64,000 bases of DNA from NCBI RefSeq assembly GCF_904848165.1, contig NZ_LR884459.1, forward strand, positions 1,364,001 to 1,428,000, written 5' to 3'. Below, one piece after another: positions 45,966 through 54,648 of the stretch. Made by a program: the position numbers and the translations under genes. Every line of letters begins with the position of its first letter. Positions within the stretch are counted from its first letter, which is position 1. The notes under the pieces were generated by a model that did not search any database, was not told the DNA's origin, and saw only the letters and a program-made list of their open reading frames with translations. Source of the DNA: Psychrobacter arenosus. GTDB taxonomy: Bacteria; Pseudomonadota; Gammaproteobacteria; Pseudomonadales; Moraxellaceae.

Positions 45966-46457
45966 TTATGGTGTCTCAGCTCGCATTTGCGCGTAAGTCG
46001 CTGCGGCTTCTTCAATTTTAGTACGTGACGGCTTGCGACGCACTGAGGTATAGCCTACGGTTTCGCCGCGACGAACGTTAGGTACCGCGGTAGCATAAAC
46101 CCAATAATGGGTGCCGTCTTTGCATAAATTTTTGACATAGCCATGCCATTTCTCACCCGCTTTTAGCGTTGCCCACATTTCAGCATAGACGGCAGAGGGA
46201 ATATCAGGGTGGCGTAAAATATGCTGCGGACTGCCGATGAGCTCGTCTAAACTGTAGCCACTAATCTCAACAAAAGCATCGTTGGCATGCGTGAGCACCC
46301 CATCAAGATCGGTACGAGAGACAATAAGCTTACCATCGGGATAGTTACGCTCTTCATCCGTATCATAAACTAGGCGCGTAGTCCCATCATAAAACTTGAG
46401 CTGGTATTCAGTAGCGGGTGCCTGAGGTTTCGGCATATCGGGAAGTTGAATGGCCAC
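45966..46457 (-). CDS. Stand-alone Aer-like PAS protein
   Basis: The 163-aa soluble protein is essentially one PAS domain (about 40-150) of the Aer N-terminal kind: RTDLDGVLTHANDAFVEISG, YSLDELIGSPQHILRHPDIP, MWATLKAGEKWHGYVKNLCK and VPNVRRGETVGYTSVRRKPS. In Aer this domain binds FAD and senses redox state for aerotaxis. Here no HAMP or methyl-accepting signalling domain follows, so output must go through another protein. FAD binding is likely but not proven by sequence. Confidence 0.9.
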   Translation of the reverse strand: MAIQLPDMPKPQAPATEYQLKFYDGTTRLVYDTDEERNYPDGKLIVSRTDLDGVLTHANDAFVEISGYSLDELIGSPQHILRHPDIPSAVYAEMWATLKAGEKWHGYVKNLCKDGTHYWVYATAVPNVRRGETVGYTSVRRKPSRTKIEEAAATYAQMRAETP

Positions 46458-46632
46458 GTGGCTCTCCTATGCTTAAAGTATTAAAGACTTGAGTACTAAC
46501 AATGCTAACAGGGTGATGGGTCATTATGAGGAGCTTGGGGATGAGCAGCTTAGCGGGGTAACTGACTTAAGCTAAACAACCTATCGGCTTGATAAATAAC
46601 AAATCATCGCGCGATTGTTAATGACTAGCTTA

Positions 46633-46995
46633 TTAAATAAGTTTCGATAAAGCTTCAGAAGCACGTTTGATATCTAGGAAAATAAGACCTAGCTTAGCAT
46701 TGGGCTTAGCCATCACCGTCAAAACGGCTTCTTCACCAGCGGATGTCATGATGACGTAGCCTTTTTCACCTTGCACCATAACGCGATCAATACTACCACG
46801 TGCCAATTCGCGACCTGCTCGATCGCCTAAAGACATCAAAGCTGCCGACATGGCGCCCACTCTATCTTCGTCAATACCGGCAGGCAATGCTGAGGCAATC
46901 ATTAGACCATCGGTCGAGATCAATGCTGAAGCTTCTACATCAGCAGATGAGCTGTTTAGATCGTCAAGTATCTGTTGAAACATATCAGTACGCAT
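46633..46995 (-). CDS. Roadblock/LC7-domain protein
   Basis: The 120-aa protein is a single Roadblock/LC7 (MglB-like) domain: VEASALISTDGLMIASALPA, VGAMSAALMSLGDRAGRELA, RVMVQGEKGYVIMTSAG and ANAKLGLIFLDIKRA-type ending. In other bacteria these proteins dimerise and act on a small Ras-like GTPase (MglA) or on signalling kinases. No such GTPase gene is adjacent. It is the first gene of the cluster, with a gap of 175 bp to the PAS gene. The start may also be the ATG four codons downstream. Confidence 0.93.
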   Translation of the reverse strand: MRTDMFQQILDDLNSSSADVEASALISTDGLMIASALPAGIDEDRVGAMSAALMSLGDRAGRELARGSIDRVMVQGEKGYVIMTSAGEEAVLTVMAKPNAKLGLIFLDIKRASEALSKLI

Positions 46996-47492
46996 AAACT
47001 TTTTCCCATTATCTGCCTGATACTATAGGCAATTACAATTCATCTGGTAGGCATTTATTTGAAGCTAAAACTAGAACAGTTAAGCCAGTATAAAGGGGGT
47101 ATAGGATAAAGGATTTAACCCACAAAATATATAAGGATTTAGTATTTTTGTAACAATTTTTGCAGTTTTTAGGGTATTAACGGTGACTAACACCCGATAA
47201 TCGGTTAAAAACTCCTCTATTATCGATAATTGTTGGTATATTCAGCCTCTGCTTTCTTACATAACGCTGCGATAGACTTTACATAATTTAGTTATATTAT
47301 TCCTATGATGATTGGTTTGTGAAAGGCCGCTGCTTCTTAATGACGGTTTATTAATTACAGCCTCTTGATGCGGCTTATTAATGCAGCCTATAAATAACAG
47401 ACGGCTACAATTTATGCCATTATTTAAAGCTTGTTTACTGCTATAAAGAGTTACTTAATTAAAAATTATTCGTTCAACTAGAGAGATATTTT
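46996..47492. other. Divergent spacer between the Roadblock cluster and tas
   Basis: These 497 bp are AT-rich promoter DNA without an ORF. TTAATGACGG-, CGGCTTATTAATGCAGCC-like short repeats occur near 47337-47390. No known operator was recognised. Confidence 0.35.
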
Positions 47493-48533
47493 ATGAAATA
47501 TACCGAGCTGCCCGTCCTTGGCGATAAAGTCTCCAAAATTTGTTTGGGCACGATGACTTGGGGTCAACAAAATACCGAAGCACAAGCGCATGAGCAGATG
47601 GATTTTGCTTTGGCAGAAGGGGTCAACTTTTGGGACACCGCTGAGATGTACCCTTCTCCACCTGATAAAGATAAACAAGGGGATACCGAGCGCTTTTTGG
47701 GCACTTGGTTGCCGAAGAGCGGTCGCCGCAACGATATTGTGCTTGCCAGTAAAATATCGCCTATGGGGTTTTTACGCGAGGGCAAAACCCGCTTTAATGC
47801 AAAGCATATTAGCGCCGCTATTGATGACAATTTAAAGCGCCTGCAGACTGATCATATTGATATTTACCAATTGCATTGGCCTGAACGTCAAGCAAACTTC
47901 TTTAGCACCCGCGGCTATACCGAAGCTATGGCTGAGCAAGACTTGAGCGATTTAACGCCTTTTTTAGAGACTATTGAAGCGCTAGATGCTGAGATTAAAA
48001 AGGGGCGTATCCGAGCTTATGGGCTGTCCAATGATACGCCTTGGGGTTTGATGCACTATTTGTGGGAAGCGGATAAAAATGGCTTGCCTGCCCCCATCAC
48101 CGTACAAAATCCATATAGCCTGCTCAACCGCTTATATGAGCTCGGTATGGCGGAGATTGCTCATCGTGAAAACGTCGGCTTACTAGCGTATTCCCCCTTA
48201 GGCTTTGGCGTATTATCGGGTAAGTACTTAGGGGGCAAACGCCCTGCAGGTGCACGCCTAACTGAGTATGATCATTATCAGCGCTATACCAATAAAGAGG
48301 CGATTTGGGCAACCGAGCAATACGCTAAAATTGCGGCAGATGCAGGCTTAGATATGGCACAGATGGCGCTGGCTTTTGTCAATACGCGTCATTTCGTAAC
48401 GGCTAATATCATTGGGGCAACTAGCATTGAGCAGTTAAAGAGTAATATCGATAGCGTCGATGTTGAGCTGAGCCAAGACGTGATTGAGGCTATTAATAAG
48501 GTGCATGAGCAGCAGCCTAACCCTTCACCATAG
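47493..48533 (+). CDS. tas: NADP(H)-dependent aldo-keto reductase (Tas family)
   Basis: The 346-aa TIM-barrel oxidoreductase has aldo-keto reductase landmarks: CLGTMTWGQQN, FWDTAEMYPSP with the catalytic Tyr, LASKISP with the Lys, HIDIYQLHWPER, GLSNDTPWGL and VGLLAYSPLGFGVLSGKYLGG. The sequence follows the E. coli Tas subgroup in length and motifs. Substrate unknown. It is monocistronic with a strong terminator. Confidence 0.93.
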   Translation: MKYTELPVLGDKVSKICLGTMTWGQQNTEAQAHEQMDFALAEGVNFWDTAEMYPSPPDKDKQGDTERFLGTWLPKSGRRNDIVLASKISPMGFLREGKTRFNAKHISAAIDDNLKRLQTDHIDIYQLHWPERQANFFSTRGYTEAMAEQDLSDLTPFLETIEALDAEIKKGRIRAYGLSNDTPWGLMHYLWEADKNGLPAPITVQNPYSLLNRLYELGMAEIAHRENVGLLAYSPLGFGVLSGKYLGGKRPAGARLTEYDHYQRYTNKEAIWATEQYAKIAADAGLDMAQMALAFVNTRHFVTANIIGATSIEQLKSNIDSVDVELSQDVIEAINKVHEQQPNPSP

Positions 48534-48623
48534 GCATTCACTATAGGCCTAGCTCTCAATCGTACAATCCCTATTACCCTAGCTCATAGTTGCATGTTAG
48601 TAGTTGTATGACTTGTATAAATC

Positions 48624-48660
48624 AAAAAAAGCGGATACCAATTATGGTGTCCGCTTTTTT
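48624..48660. terminator. Bidirectional terminator
   Basis: AAAAAAAGCGGATACC/GGTGTCCGCTTTTTT forms a stem between tas (plus) and the acyltransferase gene (minus). Confidence 0.87.
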
Positions 48661-48700
48661 ATTCAACTCAGTTTCTACGTAATACGATCTACTCTAAATA

Positions 48701-49573
48701 TTACGCCGTTTCTGTGAGCTTCTTTGCAGATTTCTCTGTCACTTTAGGAGGGTTTTTCAACACGCGATGGTGTAAGACAGCGAGCCCTGCTTGCATACTT
48801 TGCTCTAACTCCTTAGTCACCTCAGCGCGGGTTTTACCCTGCGTGCTTATTTGCTCTAGGGGCAACACATAAGCGGTAACTTTAGGCGTGTCCATCACTT
48901 GCAACAGGCTGTCTTTCATGGTCAAGCCACCATAGTAAGGGACTTTATCATCGAGCTCACCTTTGGCATTAACATAGCACAGTACGGTGGGTTGTACGGG
49001 TGCACCGGCATCAATAGCGGCTTGGAGCAATTTCCCATGGACGCGTTTAATCTTAGTGCCATCGGTGGTGGTACCTTCCGGATAGAATAAAATAGAGTAG
49101 CCTTTTTTCAAAAAGTCCGTCATCTGCTCAGCTACCGAATCCGCATCACCCGAGCCGCGTTTAATAAACAAAGTGCCTGCTGCTCTAGCTAGACGTCCGA
49201 ATATAGGCATATCTTCTACTTCAGCTTTCGATAAGAAGAAAGCCGGACTTACGCTACCCATGACCGGAATATCCATCCAAGAGACATGGTTCGAGGCCCA
49301 AAGCGCATGGGTTTGTGGTACGGGTTCAACTTCTACCACATTGACACCGAATGAGGCTGCCATATGACCACAAAAGGCTTGAATATACTTTGGTAGGATT
49401 TCGCGCGGTGGCTCTTGCCAAGCACCAATTTTTGAAGCGGCCTGATAGCCGCCTGCCATAGTACGCACCATACCGGTGACTTTTTTACCGCGTTTTAGCT
49501 GTTTTAAGGGCTGCAATTTTGCAATAGGGACCAAAGGTCTTAGCGGCGAAAAACGTTGCTTTCTCTTACTCAT
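48701..49573 (-). CDS. PlsC/OlsA-type lysophospholipid acyltransferase
   Basis: The 290-aa membrane-associated acyltransferase has the HxxxxD motif as SNHVSWMDIPVMG, the second block LFIKRGSG, and YPEGTTTDGTKIKRVHGKL as block III. A basic N-terminus precedes, and the C-terminal tail is Lys-rich. It could be 1-acylglycerol-3-phosphate acyltransferase (PlsC), but it lies directly downstream of an OlsB-like gene on the same strand. The OlsA step (acylating lyso-ornithine lipid) is therefore favoured. Confidence 0.88.
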   Translation of the reverse strand: MSKRKQRFSPLRPLVPIAKLQPLKQLKRGKKVTGMVRTMAGGYQAASKIGAWQEPPREILPKYIQAFCGHMAASFGVNVVEVEPVPQTHALWASNHVSWMDIPVMGSVSPAFFLSKAEVEDMPIFGRLARAAGTLFIKRGSGDADSVAEQMTDFLKKGYSILFYPEGTTTDGTKIKRVHGKLLQAAIDAGAPVQPTVLCYVNAKGELDDKVPYYGGLTMKDSLLQVMDTPKVTAYVLPLEQISTQGKTRAEVTKELEQSMQAGLAVLHHRVLKNPPKVTEKSAKKLTETA

Positions 49574-49789
49574 ACAGGATCCTTTCCAGTGATACTGAGT
49601 CCATATCCCCCTAGCGACTGGTCATAATGCCGCGGACAAAGCACCAGCTTAGCTGGTGAATATTGGAGGATATCACTTTATATTAAATAGACTTTTATCA
49701 TCCAGTGACTGCTTGTACACTGGAATAGTGTGAGTGCAGTATACCGTAAAGGAGCGAGGTCTAATAATAATAATTGCGGGACGCCTGCG

Positions 49790-50698
49790 TCACATTCCTC
49801 CTAATAAGTGCTGATAGCGGGGGTGCACCTGTTCGAAAGGCAACCAGACTAAAACATCAGCACAATGAAAATCGACATCATAACAAGCCTGCTCAGAGAT
49901 ACTAGCGCCCATCTTTAGATAGGTATTGAGTAACGGAGGAATAGTAGGCGCAGAGGATAATATAGTAGGCGGTAATCTATATTTAGGTCGGATATTAACT
50001 TTAGGGACTTGCGCTAATGTCTGTAGCCAACCGTTGATATTGCCCGCGCCGATAGGGATGGAACAGCAGCCCATAAAGGCATTGACTTTGAGATGACGTG
50101 CCACCTGACTGATGGCTTGCCATAGCAGGCGCAAGACTTTGCCATTACGGTACTCAGGATGGATACAAGTGCGCCCCACCTCTAAGATTTCATAAGGATA
50201 AGGCTTGAGTAAAGGGGTGAGATAAAACTCATTTTCACTATAAAAATGACCTAGCAATGCCGCTCTTTGGCTGTCTAATACTCTAGCGGTAGCTATCACC
50301 TGCCCCGCTTGTTGTAGGACGATATGCAAACAGGCTTCATCGTAGTCATCACTGTCAAGGTCATCGTTGAATACCACCCCAAAGCTGCTCGCAAAACACT
50401 GGGTGCGTAATTGCTTTGCGGCTAATAACAGCTGTGCTGCTACAGGCGACTCCCTATGATCAATGTCAAGCAAAGGATTATCAAAATCTTCCAGACCTGC
50501 TGTAGGGCTCACCCTAATATACTGTTGCGTTTGACCATCAATATAGTGACTAGTGAGAGTAGATGACTGTGTTGTAAATGACTCTGGTATTGCAGCTGGC
50601 GTGATCACACTAGTTAAAGAGGTGGCTTGAGCACAAGACTGTTGAGTGTGCCCGTATCTGTTCACCTGCGTACGGTTTAGATCAATAGTAGCTGACAT
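49790..50698 (-). CDS. olsB: OlsB-like ornithine N-acyltransferase (GNAT family)
   Basis: The 302-aa protein resembles OlsB, which transfers 3-hydroxyacyl groups from ACP to ornithine, the first step of ornithine-lipid synthesis. Visible family features: LRTQCFASSFGVVF, VIATARVLDS, LEVGRTCIHPEYRNGKVLRLLW (acyl-donor loop), MGCCSIPIG and PPLLNTYLKMGASI. The first 70 residues (Ser/Thr/Gln-rich) are an extension beyond the usual domain. With the OlsA-like gene downstream (217 bp gap) the two form a complete ornithine-lipid pathway. The symbol rests on motif and context. Confidence 0.85.
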   Translation of the reverse strand: MSATIDLNRTQVNRYGHTQQSCAQATSLTSVITPAAIPESFTTQSSTLTSHYIDGQTQQYIRVSPTAGLEDFDNPLLDIDHRESPVAAQLLLAAKQLRTQCFASSFGVVFNDDLDSDDYDEACLHIVLQQAGQVIATARVLDSQRAALLGHFYSENEFYLTPLLKPYPYEILEVGRTCIHPEYRNGKVLRLLWQAISQVARHLKVNAFMGCCSIPIGAGNINGWLQTLAQVPKVNIRPKYRLPPTILSSAPTIPPLLNTYLKMGASISEQACYDVDFHCADVLVWLPFEQVHPRYQHLLGGM

Positions 50699-50866
50699 GG
50701 TATCTCATCCCTTAGCTGAAGATACCTCAGTATGAAAACTCCATATGTCTAATCGATGACAACCCCAACGTATAGCGCTGTCATAGACGCAGTAAGTTGT
50801 ATCTAAATATAACCTTGCCTATTTAATAATCGGGAGATGACCCCATAATAAAGGGAGGGCTCGTAA

Positions 50867-51091
50867 ATGATTCGGTGGCTTCGAGCGCTTTATCCCCGTC
50901 ATGACGGCATAATAATTAATCTAAACGCTTATTTATTTTTTATCTTATTCATTAGCCTAAATTTTATTAATACTCCCTACGCTTACTTTTTTCATTTCTT
51001 TATACTTACTTTACTCTTAACCTCTATACCCGCAAATAACAAAACCCTTAAAGACTTAGCGCCCCTATCCCACGTAGTATTTATACACTAA
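50867..51091 (+). CDS. Possible small membrane protein
   Basis: The 74-aa ORF lies in the spacer before hflX. A good GGGAGG ribosome site lies 8 nt before the ATG, and residues about 22-56 are strongly hydrophobic. Against it, the sequence is very AT/pyrimidine-rich and resembles non-coding spacer, and no family is recognised. Confidence 0.25.
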   Translation: MIRWLRALYPRHDGIIINLNAYLFFILFISLNFINTPYAYFFHFFILTLLLTSIPANNKTLKDLAPLSHVVFIH

Positions 51092-51200
51092 CTCTTATTA
51101 ATATTTTGACCCCCTATTTTTTTTTACTCCTTATGTTTTAAGCCATACTTTTTACCCCTATTTAGCTTTAATAAATTTAACCCAATAAAGGTGATGCTCA

Positions 51201-52673
51201 TTGGAATATTTTGATCGATACGAAGGCGGCGAACGCGCCATACTAGTACATTTAGACATCCGTCAAATTCAAGACCCTGACGACTTAGAAGAGTTTGAGC
51301 TGCTAGCAGACTCAGCAGGCGCACAACGCTTGGCTTTAGTAACTGGCTCCCGGCCTAAACCTGATGCCAAATACTTCGTTGGTACGGGTAAAGCAGAAGA
51401 AATTGCTGAATTAGTACGTCAACATGAAGCCGATATTGTGTTATTTAACCACAGCTTATCGCCTTCGCAAGAGCGTAACTTAGAGCGCTTGGTTCAGTGC
51501 CGCGTCCTCGACCGTACTGGCTTGATTCTAGATATTTTTGCGCAGCGTGCTCGTACTTATGAAGGTAAGCTACAGGTAGAGCTAGCACAGCTTAATCACT
51601 TGTCAACTCGACTGGTGCGCGGTTGGACGCATTTGGAGCGTCAAAAGGGTGGTATTGGTCTGCGTGGTCCCGGTGAAACGCAACTTGAAACCGATAGACG
51701 CCTACTGCAAGTACGCGTCAGCCAACTTAAAAATAAGTTAGAAAAGGTCAAGCAGACCCGTGCGCAAGGTCGAGCGAAACGGCAAAAGTCTGACGTGCCA
51801 ACCATTTCTCTCGTGGGCTATACCAATGCCGGAAAGTCGAGCTTGTTTAACCGTCTAGTGGATGAAAACATTTACGCTGCGGATAAATTGTTTGCCACCT
51901 TGGACCCCACATTGCGCCGTTTAGACTGGCAAGGTGTCGGTCGAGTGGTCTTGGTAGATACTGTAGGTTTCGTCCGTCATCTACCGCATGAGTTGGTTGA
52001 GTCTTTTCATGCCACGCTAGAAGAGACGCTAGAGGCGGATTTATTGCTTCACGTTATCGACTCATCTAGTCCGGATATGCATGAGCAAATTAAGGCGGTC
52101 AAAGAAGTCTTAGCAGAGATTAATAATGATGTGGCCGTCCTCAACGTCTATAACAAGATTGATCTGACTGATGAGCCGCCGCATATTGGCTATGCGGAAA
52201 AAGATGTGCCCAATCGGGTCTATGTCTCAGCTCGTGCCAATACAGGTATGGACGAGTTGTCGTTGGCCGTACAGCAGCTATTAACAGGTTCGCTCACGGA
52301 GTTTGATTTAACCTTACCGTTTGGGGCAGGACAGCTCAAAAATGCCTTGTACGAGTTGGGCGTTATCGAAGAAGAAAGCTACGATGACACAGGCCACGAG
52401 CACCTGCGGATTCGCCTACAAAGCGATAAGCTTAAACAGTTGTTAGGCAAGGCGGGCATATCACCTATGGACGTATTGCCAGAAGGTCAAGCTATTCTAC
52501 TGATGCCTAAGCTAGAGCCTTTTGAAAAAGAGATTCAAGCGGATGGCGAGTCATTGGACAGTGATCTACTGGCTGATGATTATTTTGACAATGAGTTGCT
52601 TGAAGATAACTTATTAGACAGTGACTTGTTAGCAGATGATTTGCTAGAAAGTGAGCAAAAAGCTAATGATTGA
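51201..52673 (+). CDS. hflX: Ribosome-splitting GTPase HflX
   Basis: The 490-aa protein is a GTPase that dissociates stalled or heat-damaged ribosomes. The N-terminal HflX domain has the RLALVTGSRPKPDAKYFVG and GTGKAEEIAELV stretches, the linker has GIGLRGPGETQLETDRRLL, and the G domain has G1 GYTNAGKSSLFN, G3 DTVGFVRHLPHEL and G4 NKID. The start is TTG at 51201 with AAAGGTG upstream. The last 40 residues are an acidic tail with repeated LDSDLLADD-like units. hfq is not next to it here, unlike in enterobacteria. Confidence 0.95.
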   Translation: MEYFDRYEGGERAILVHLDIRQIQDPDDLEEFELLADSAGAQRLALVTGSRPKPDAKYFVGTGKAEEIAELVRQHEADIVLFNHSLSPSQERNLERLVQCRVLDRTGLILDIFAQRARTYEGKLQVELAQLNHLSTRLVRGWTHLERQKGGIGLRGPGETQLETDRRLLQVRVSQLKNKLEKVKQTRAQGRAKRQKSDVPTISLVGYTNAGKSSLFNRLVDENIYAADKLFATLDPTLRRLDWQGVGRVVLVDTVGFVRHLPHELVESFHATLEETLEADLLLHVIDSSSPDMHEQIKAVKEVLAEINNDVAVLNVYNKIDLTDEPPHIGYAEKDVPNRVYVSARANTGMDELSLAVQQLLTGSLTEFDLTLPFGAGQLKNALYELGVIEEESYDDTGHEHLRIRLQSDKLKQLLGKAGISPMDVLPEGQAILLMPKLEPFEKEIQADGESLDSDLLADDYFDNELLEDNLLDSDLLADDLLESEQKAND

Positions 52674-52698
52674 TTGCCATTAGCAAGATAACGCCCTA

Positions 52699-52750
52699 AA
52701 CATGGTATTGGCGGATTGTATTTTTTAGTGAGTCGATACCATGTTTTTTT
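52699..52750 (+). terminator. Terminator after hflX
   Basis: An AACATGGTAT/ATACCATGTT perfect 10-bp stem with a 27-nt loop is followed by a T-run. Confidence 0.75.
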
Positions 52751-52972
52751 ATTAACATGACTTTTTTACCTATTTTTCATTTGCCTATCTTTATTTTGCC
52801 TATCTTTTTGCCTGGAGCTTAGCGTAATGATTTAGCATAGGTCTAAACAGATGTCCTGTAGTGCTAAATAGCCCGTAAGGTAATTGCGGCTATTGCCAAG
52901 TCTGTGAGCCAACTTTATTATGGCTATAACCCTCTTATATTATTCACCTTATACCTTACTTCAGGATGAGTC

Positions 52973-53467
52973 ATGCCCTCCGCCAACTCTGTGCCTGCTA
53001 CGAGTCCTAAGCAGTCACCTACTCCTACTCGCCCTCTACCGTTAGGTTTTGCGCTGTTATTAACCTTGGCACTCGTCATCATTATCCGTGAAGGTGCGGT
53101 GGTGGTTTGTGCAGCCTTGAATATTTCTAGTGCGGCTAATATTGTGGGTATGCTGGTGATGTTTGCCATTCTCTTAGTATGGCGTTTGACCGTGGGGTTG
53201 CCGCAGTGGCTGACACAAGCTAGCAATACGTTATTGGTCGATAGTGGCTTTGCCTTTTTACCCGTTTCTGCAGGCGCAGGCTTGCTCATATTTGCCTTAG
53301 GCGATGAGCTTTGGGGCGTGGTATTGACGATAGTTATTAGTACCTTACTGCCACTTTGGGGCTTGGGAATATTGGCTAACCGTTGGTTAAATACGGAGCC
53401 AACAGCGCCAATAGCACCAACTGATAATGCACAGCCTTCTGCCTCGCAACAGCAGGACCAGCCATGA
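52973..53467 (+). CDS. lrgA: CidA/LrgA-family membrane protein
   Basis: The 164-aa protein has four hydrophobic helices (about 22-41, 47-65, 84-105, 110-130) and the family stretch VVCAALNISSAANIVGMLVMF. CidA/LrgA proteins are holin-like and affect autolysis or metabolite export; their direct function is debated. The C-terminal 30 residues are a polar Ala/Pro/Gln tail. It is translationally coupled to lrgB by a four-base overlap (ATGA). Confidence 0.9.
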   Translation: MPSANSVPATSPKQSPTPTRPLPLGFALLLTLALVIIIREGAVVVCAALNISSAANIVGMLVMFAILLVWRLTVGLPQWLTQASNTLLVDSGFAFLPVSAGAGLLIFALGDELWGVVLTIVISTLLPLWGLGILANRWLNTEPTAPIAPTDNAQPSASQQQDQP

Positions 53468-54159
53468 TAGCCTCTTCCTTACTGTGGCCCACTATAGCCG
53501 CCTTCTTGCTAACGCTAGTTGCGCACGTCTCCGCCCGGTTAATATCTAAACGCATCACCGCCTTACCTACTGTTATCACGGCTTTAGGCCTAGTGATTAT
53601 ATTTTTATACTTACTGCGGTGGGATTACAACGACTATTACCGGGTCGCTAAGCCCGTGTTTGACCATCTACTGGGCTATGTGACGGTATTATTGGCGATT
53701 CCTTTAGCCGCGATGAATTTTAAAGGTTTGCCTCTTAAACGCGTGTCGCTCATCATCGTTTTAGCGACTTTGACAGGCGCCTTATTGCCTATGGGATTAG
53801 CCTACGCTTTTTCTTTAAGTCACGACACCATTTTAGCCTTTGCTACCCGTTCTGTGACCACCCCTATTGGCCTGAGCGTAGCAGAAATTATTAAAGCGCC
53901 TTTGGCCATGGCCAACCTAATTATTATTGTCTCTGGCTTATTGGGCGGAACAGTAGCGCGTTTTATACTGCGGGGCGTGACGGACGATCGCGCCAAGGGC
54001 TTAACATTAGGGTTTACGGCTCATGCTTTCGGTACCGTAGAAGCTTGGCAGATTAGCCCGACTGCTGGGCGTTATGCAGCCTTTGGTCTGGCTGTAAATG
54101 GGTTAATTACAGCGGTTTGGGTGCCAATTTTTATTAGTTCTTTGTCTCTGTTTAACTAG
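53464..54159 (+). CDS. lrgB: LrgB-family membrane protein
   Basis: The 231-aa protein has about six transmembrane segments and family motifs such as YVTVLLAIPLAAM, FATRSVTTPIGLSVAE, GFTAHAFGTVEAWQ and AAFGLAVNGLITAVW. It is the CidB/LrgB partner of the preceding CidA/LrgA protein, and the two form one operon. Some family members transport glycolate or pyruvate; specificity here is not known. Confidence 0.93.
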   Translation: MIASSLLWPTIAAFLLTLVAHVSARLISKRITALPTVITALGLVIIFLYLLRWDYNDYYRVAKPVFDHLLGYVTVLLAIPLAAMNFKGLPLKRVSLIIVLATLTGALLPMGLAYAFSLSHDTILAFATRSVTTPIGLSVAEIIKAPLAMANLIIIVSGLLGGTVARFILRGVTDDRAKGLTLGFTAHAFGTVEAWQISPTAGRYAAFGLAVNGLITAVWVPIFISSLSLFN

Positions 54160-54648
54160 TAGCTTAAAAAGCTATGTCATAAAAATCGCTTTATAATTTG
54201 CTAGGTTACATTGACTTAAACAGAAACAATATTACTGGCTTTTCTCAGGTAATGGCTTGGTGGTCAAATCAGCTATCTGGGTTAAAAGCCAGTTTTTATG
54301 TTATAGTAGCGCATGACAATTGTATGATACCTTACTAGGTCTTGTTGTTATTTGGTATCCCTTGTTAGTGCTTGTGGTGGTGCTGGCCTAGAGAGCTGAC
54401 GCTGCTATGAATTGCGATGATGAGTTAGAGTTTGATTTAAATTCCGAGTTAAATCATGAATAACAGATGGGCGGTTATATCCCCAATCTATGGTTCCATT
54501 TATTGCAATGCAAAATCCTATCTGACTTTGAGTGCTTTATTAGTTTGTCAGATACTCATCCAACCTAGGTGGTTAGCTAAGCGTTAACTTTGCCCATTTT
54601 GTGCGCTTGTGAGTACTTTTGCCTCAACCCTATAAAAGTGATAACTCT
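54160..54648 (+). other. Spacer with long-loop hairpin after lrgB
   Basis: In this spacer ACTGGCTTTT (54234-54243) pairs perfectly with AAAAGCCAGT (54284-54293), followed by TTTT. It may be the lrgAB terminator. No ORF is credible in the remaining sequence. Confidence 0.5.
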
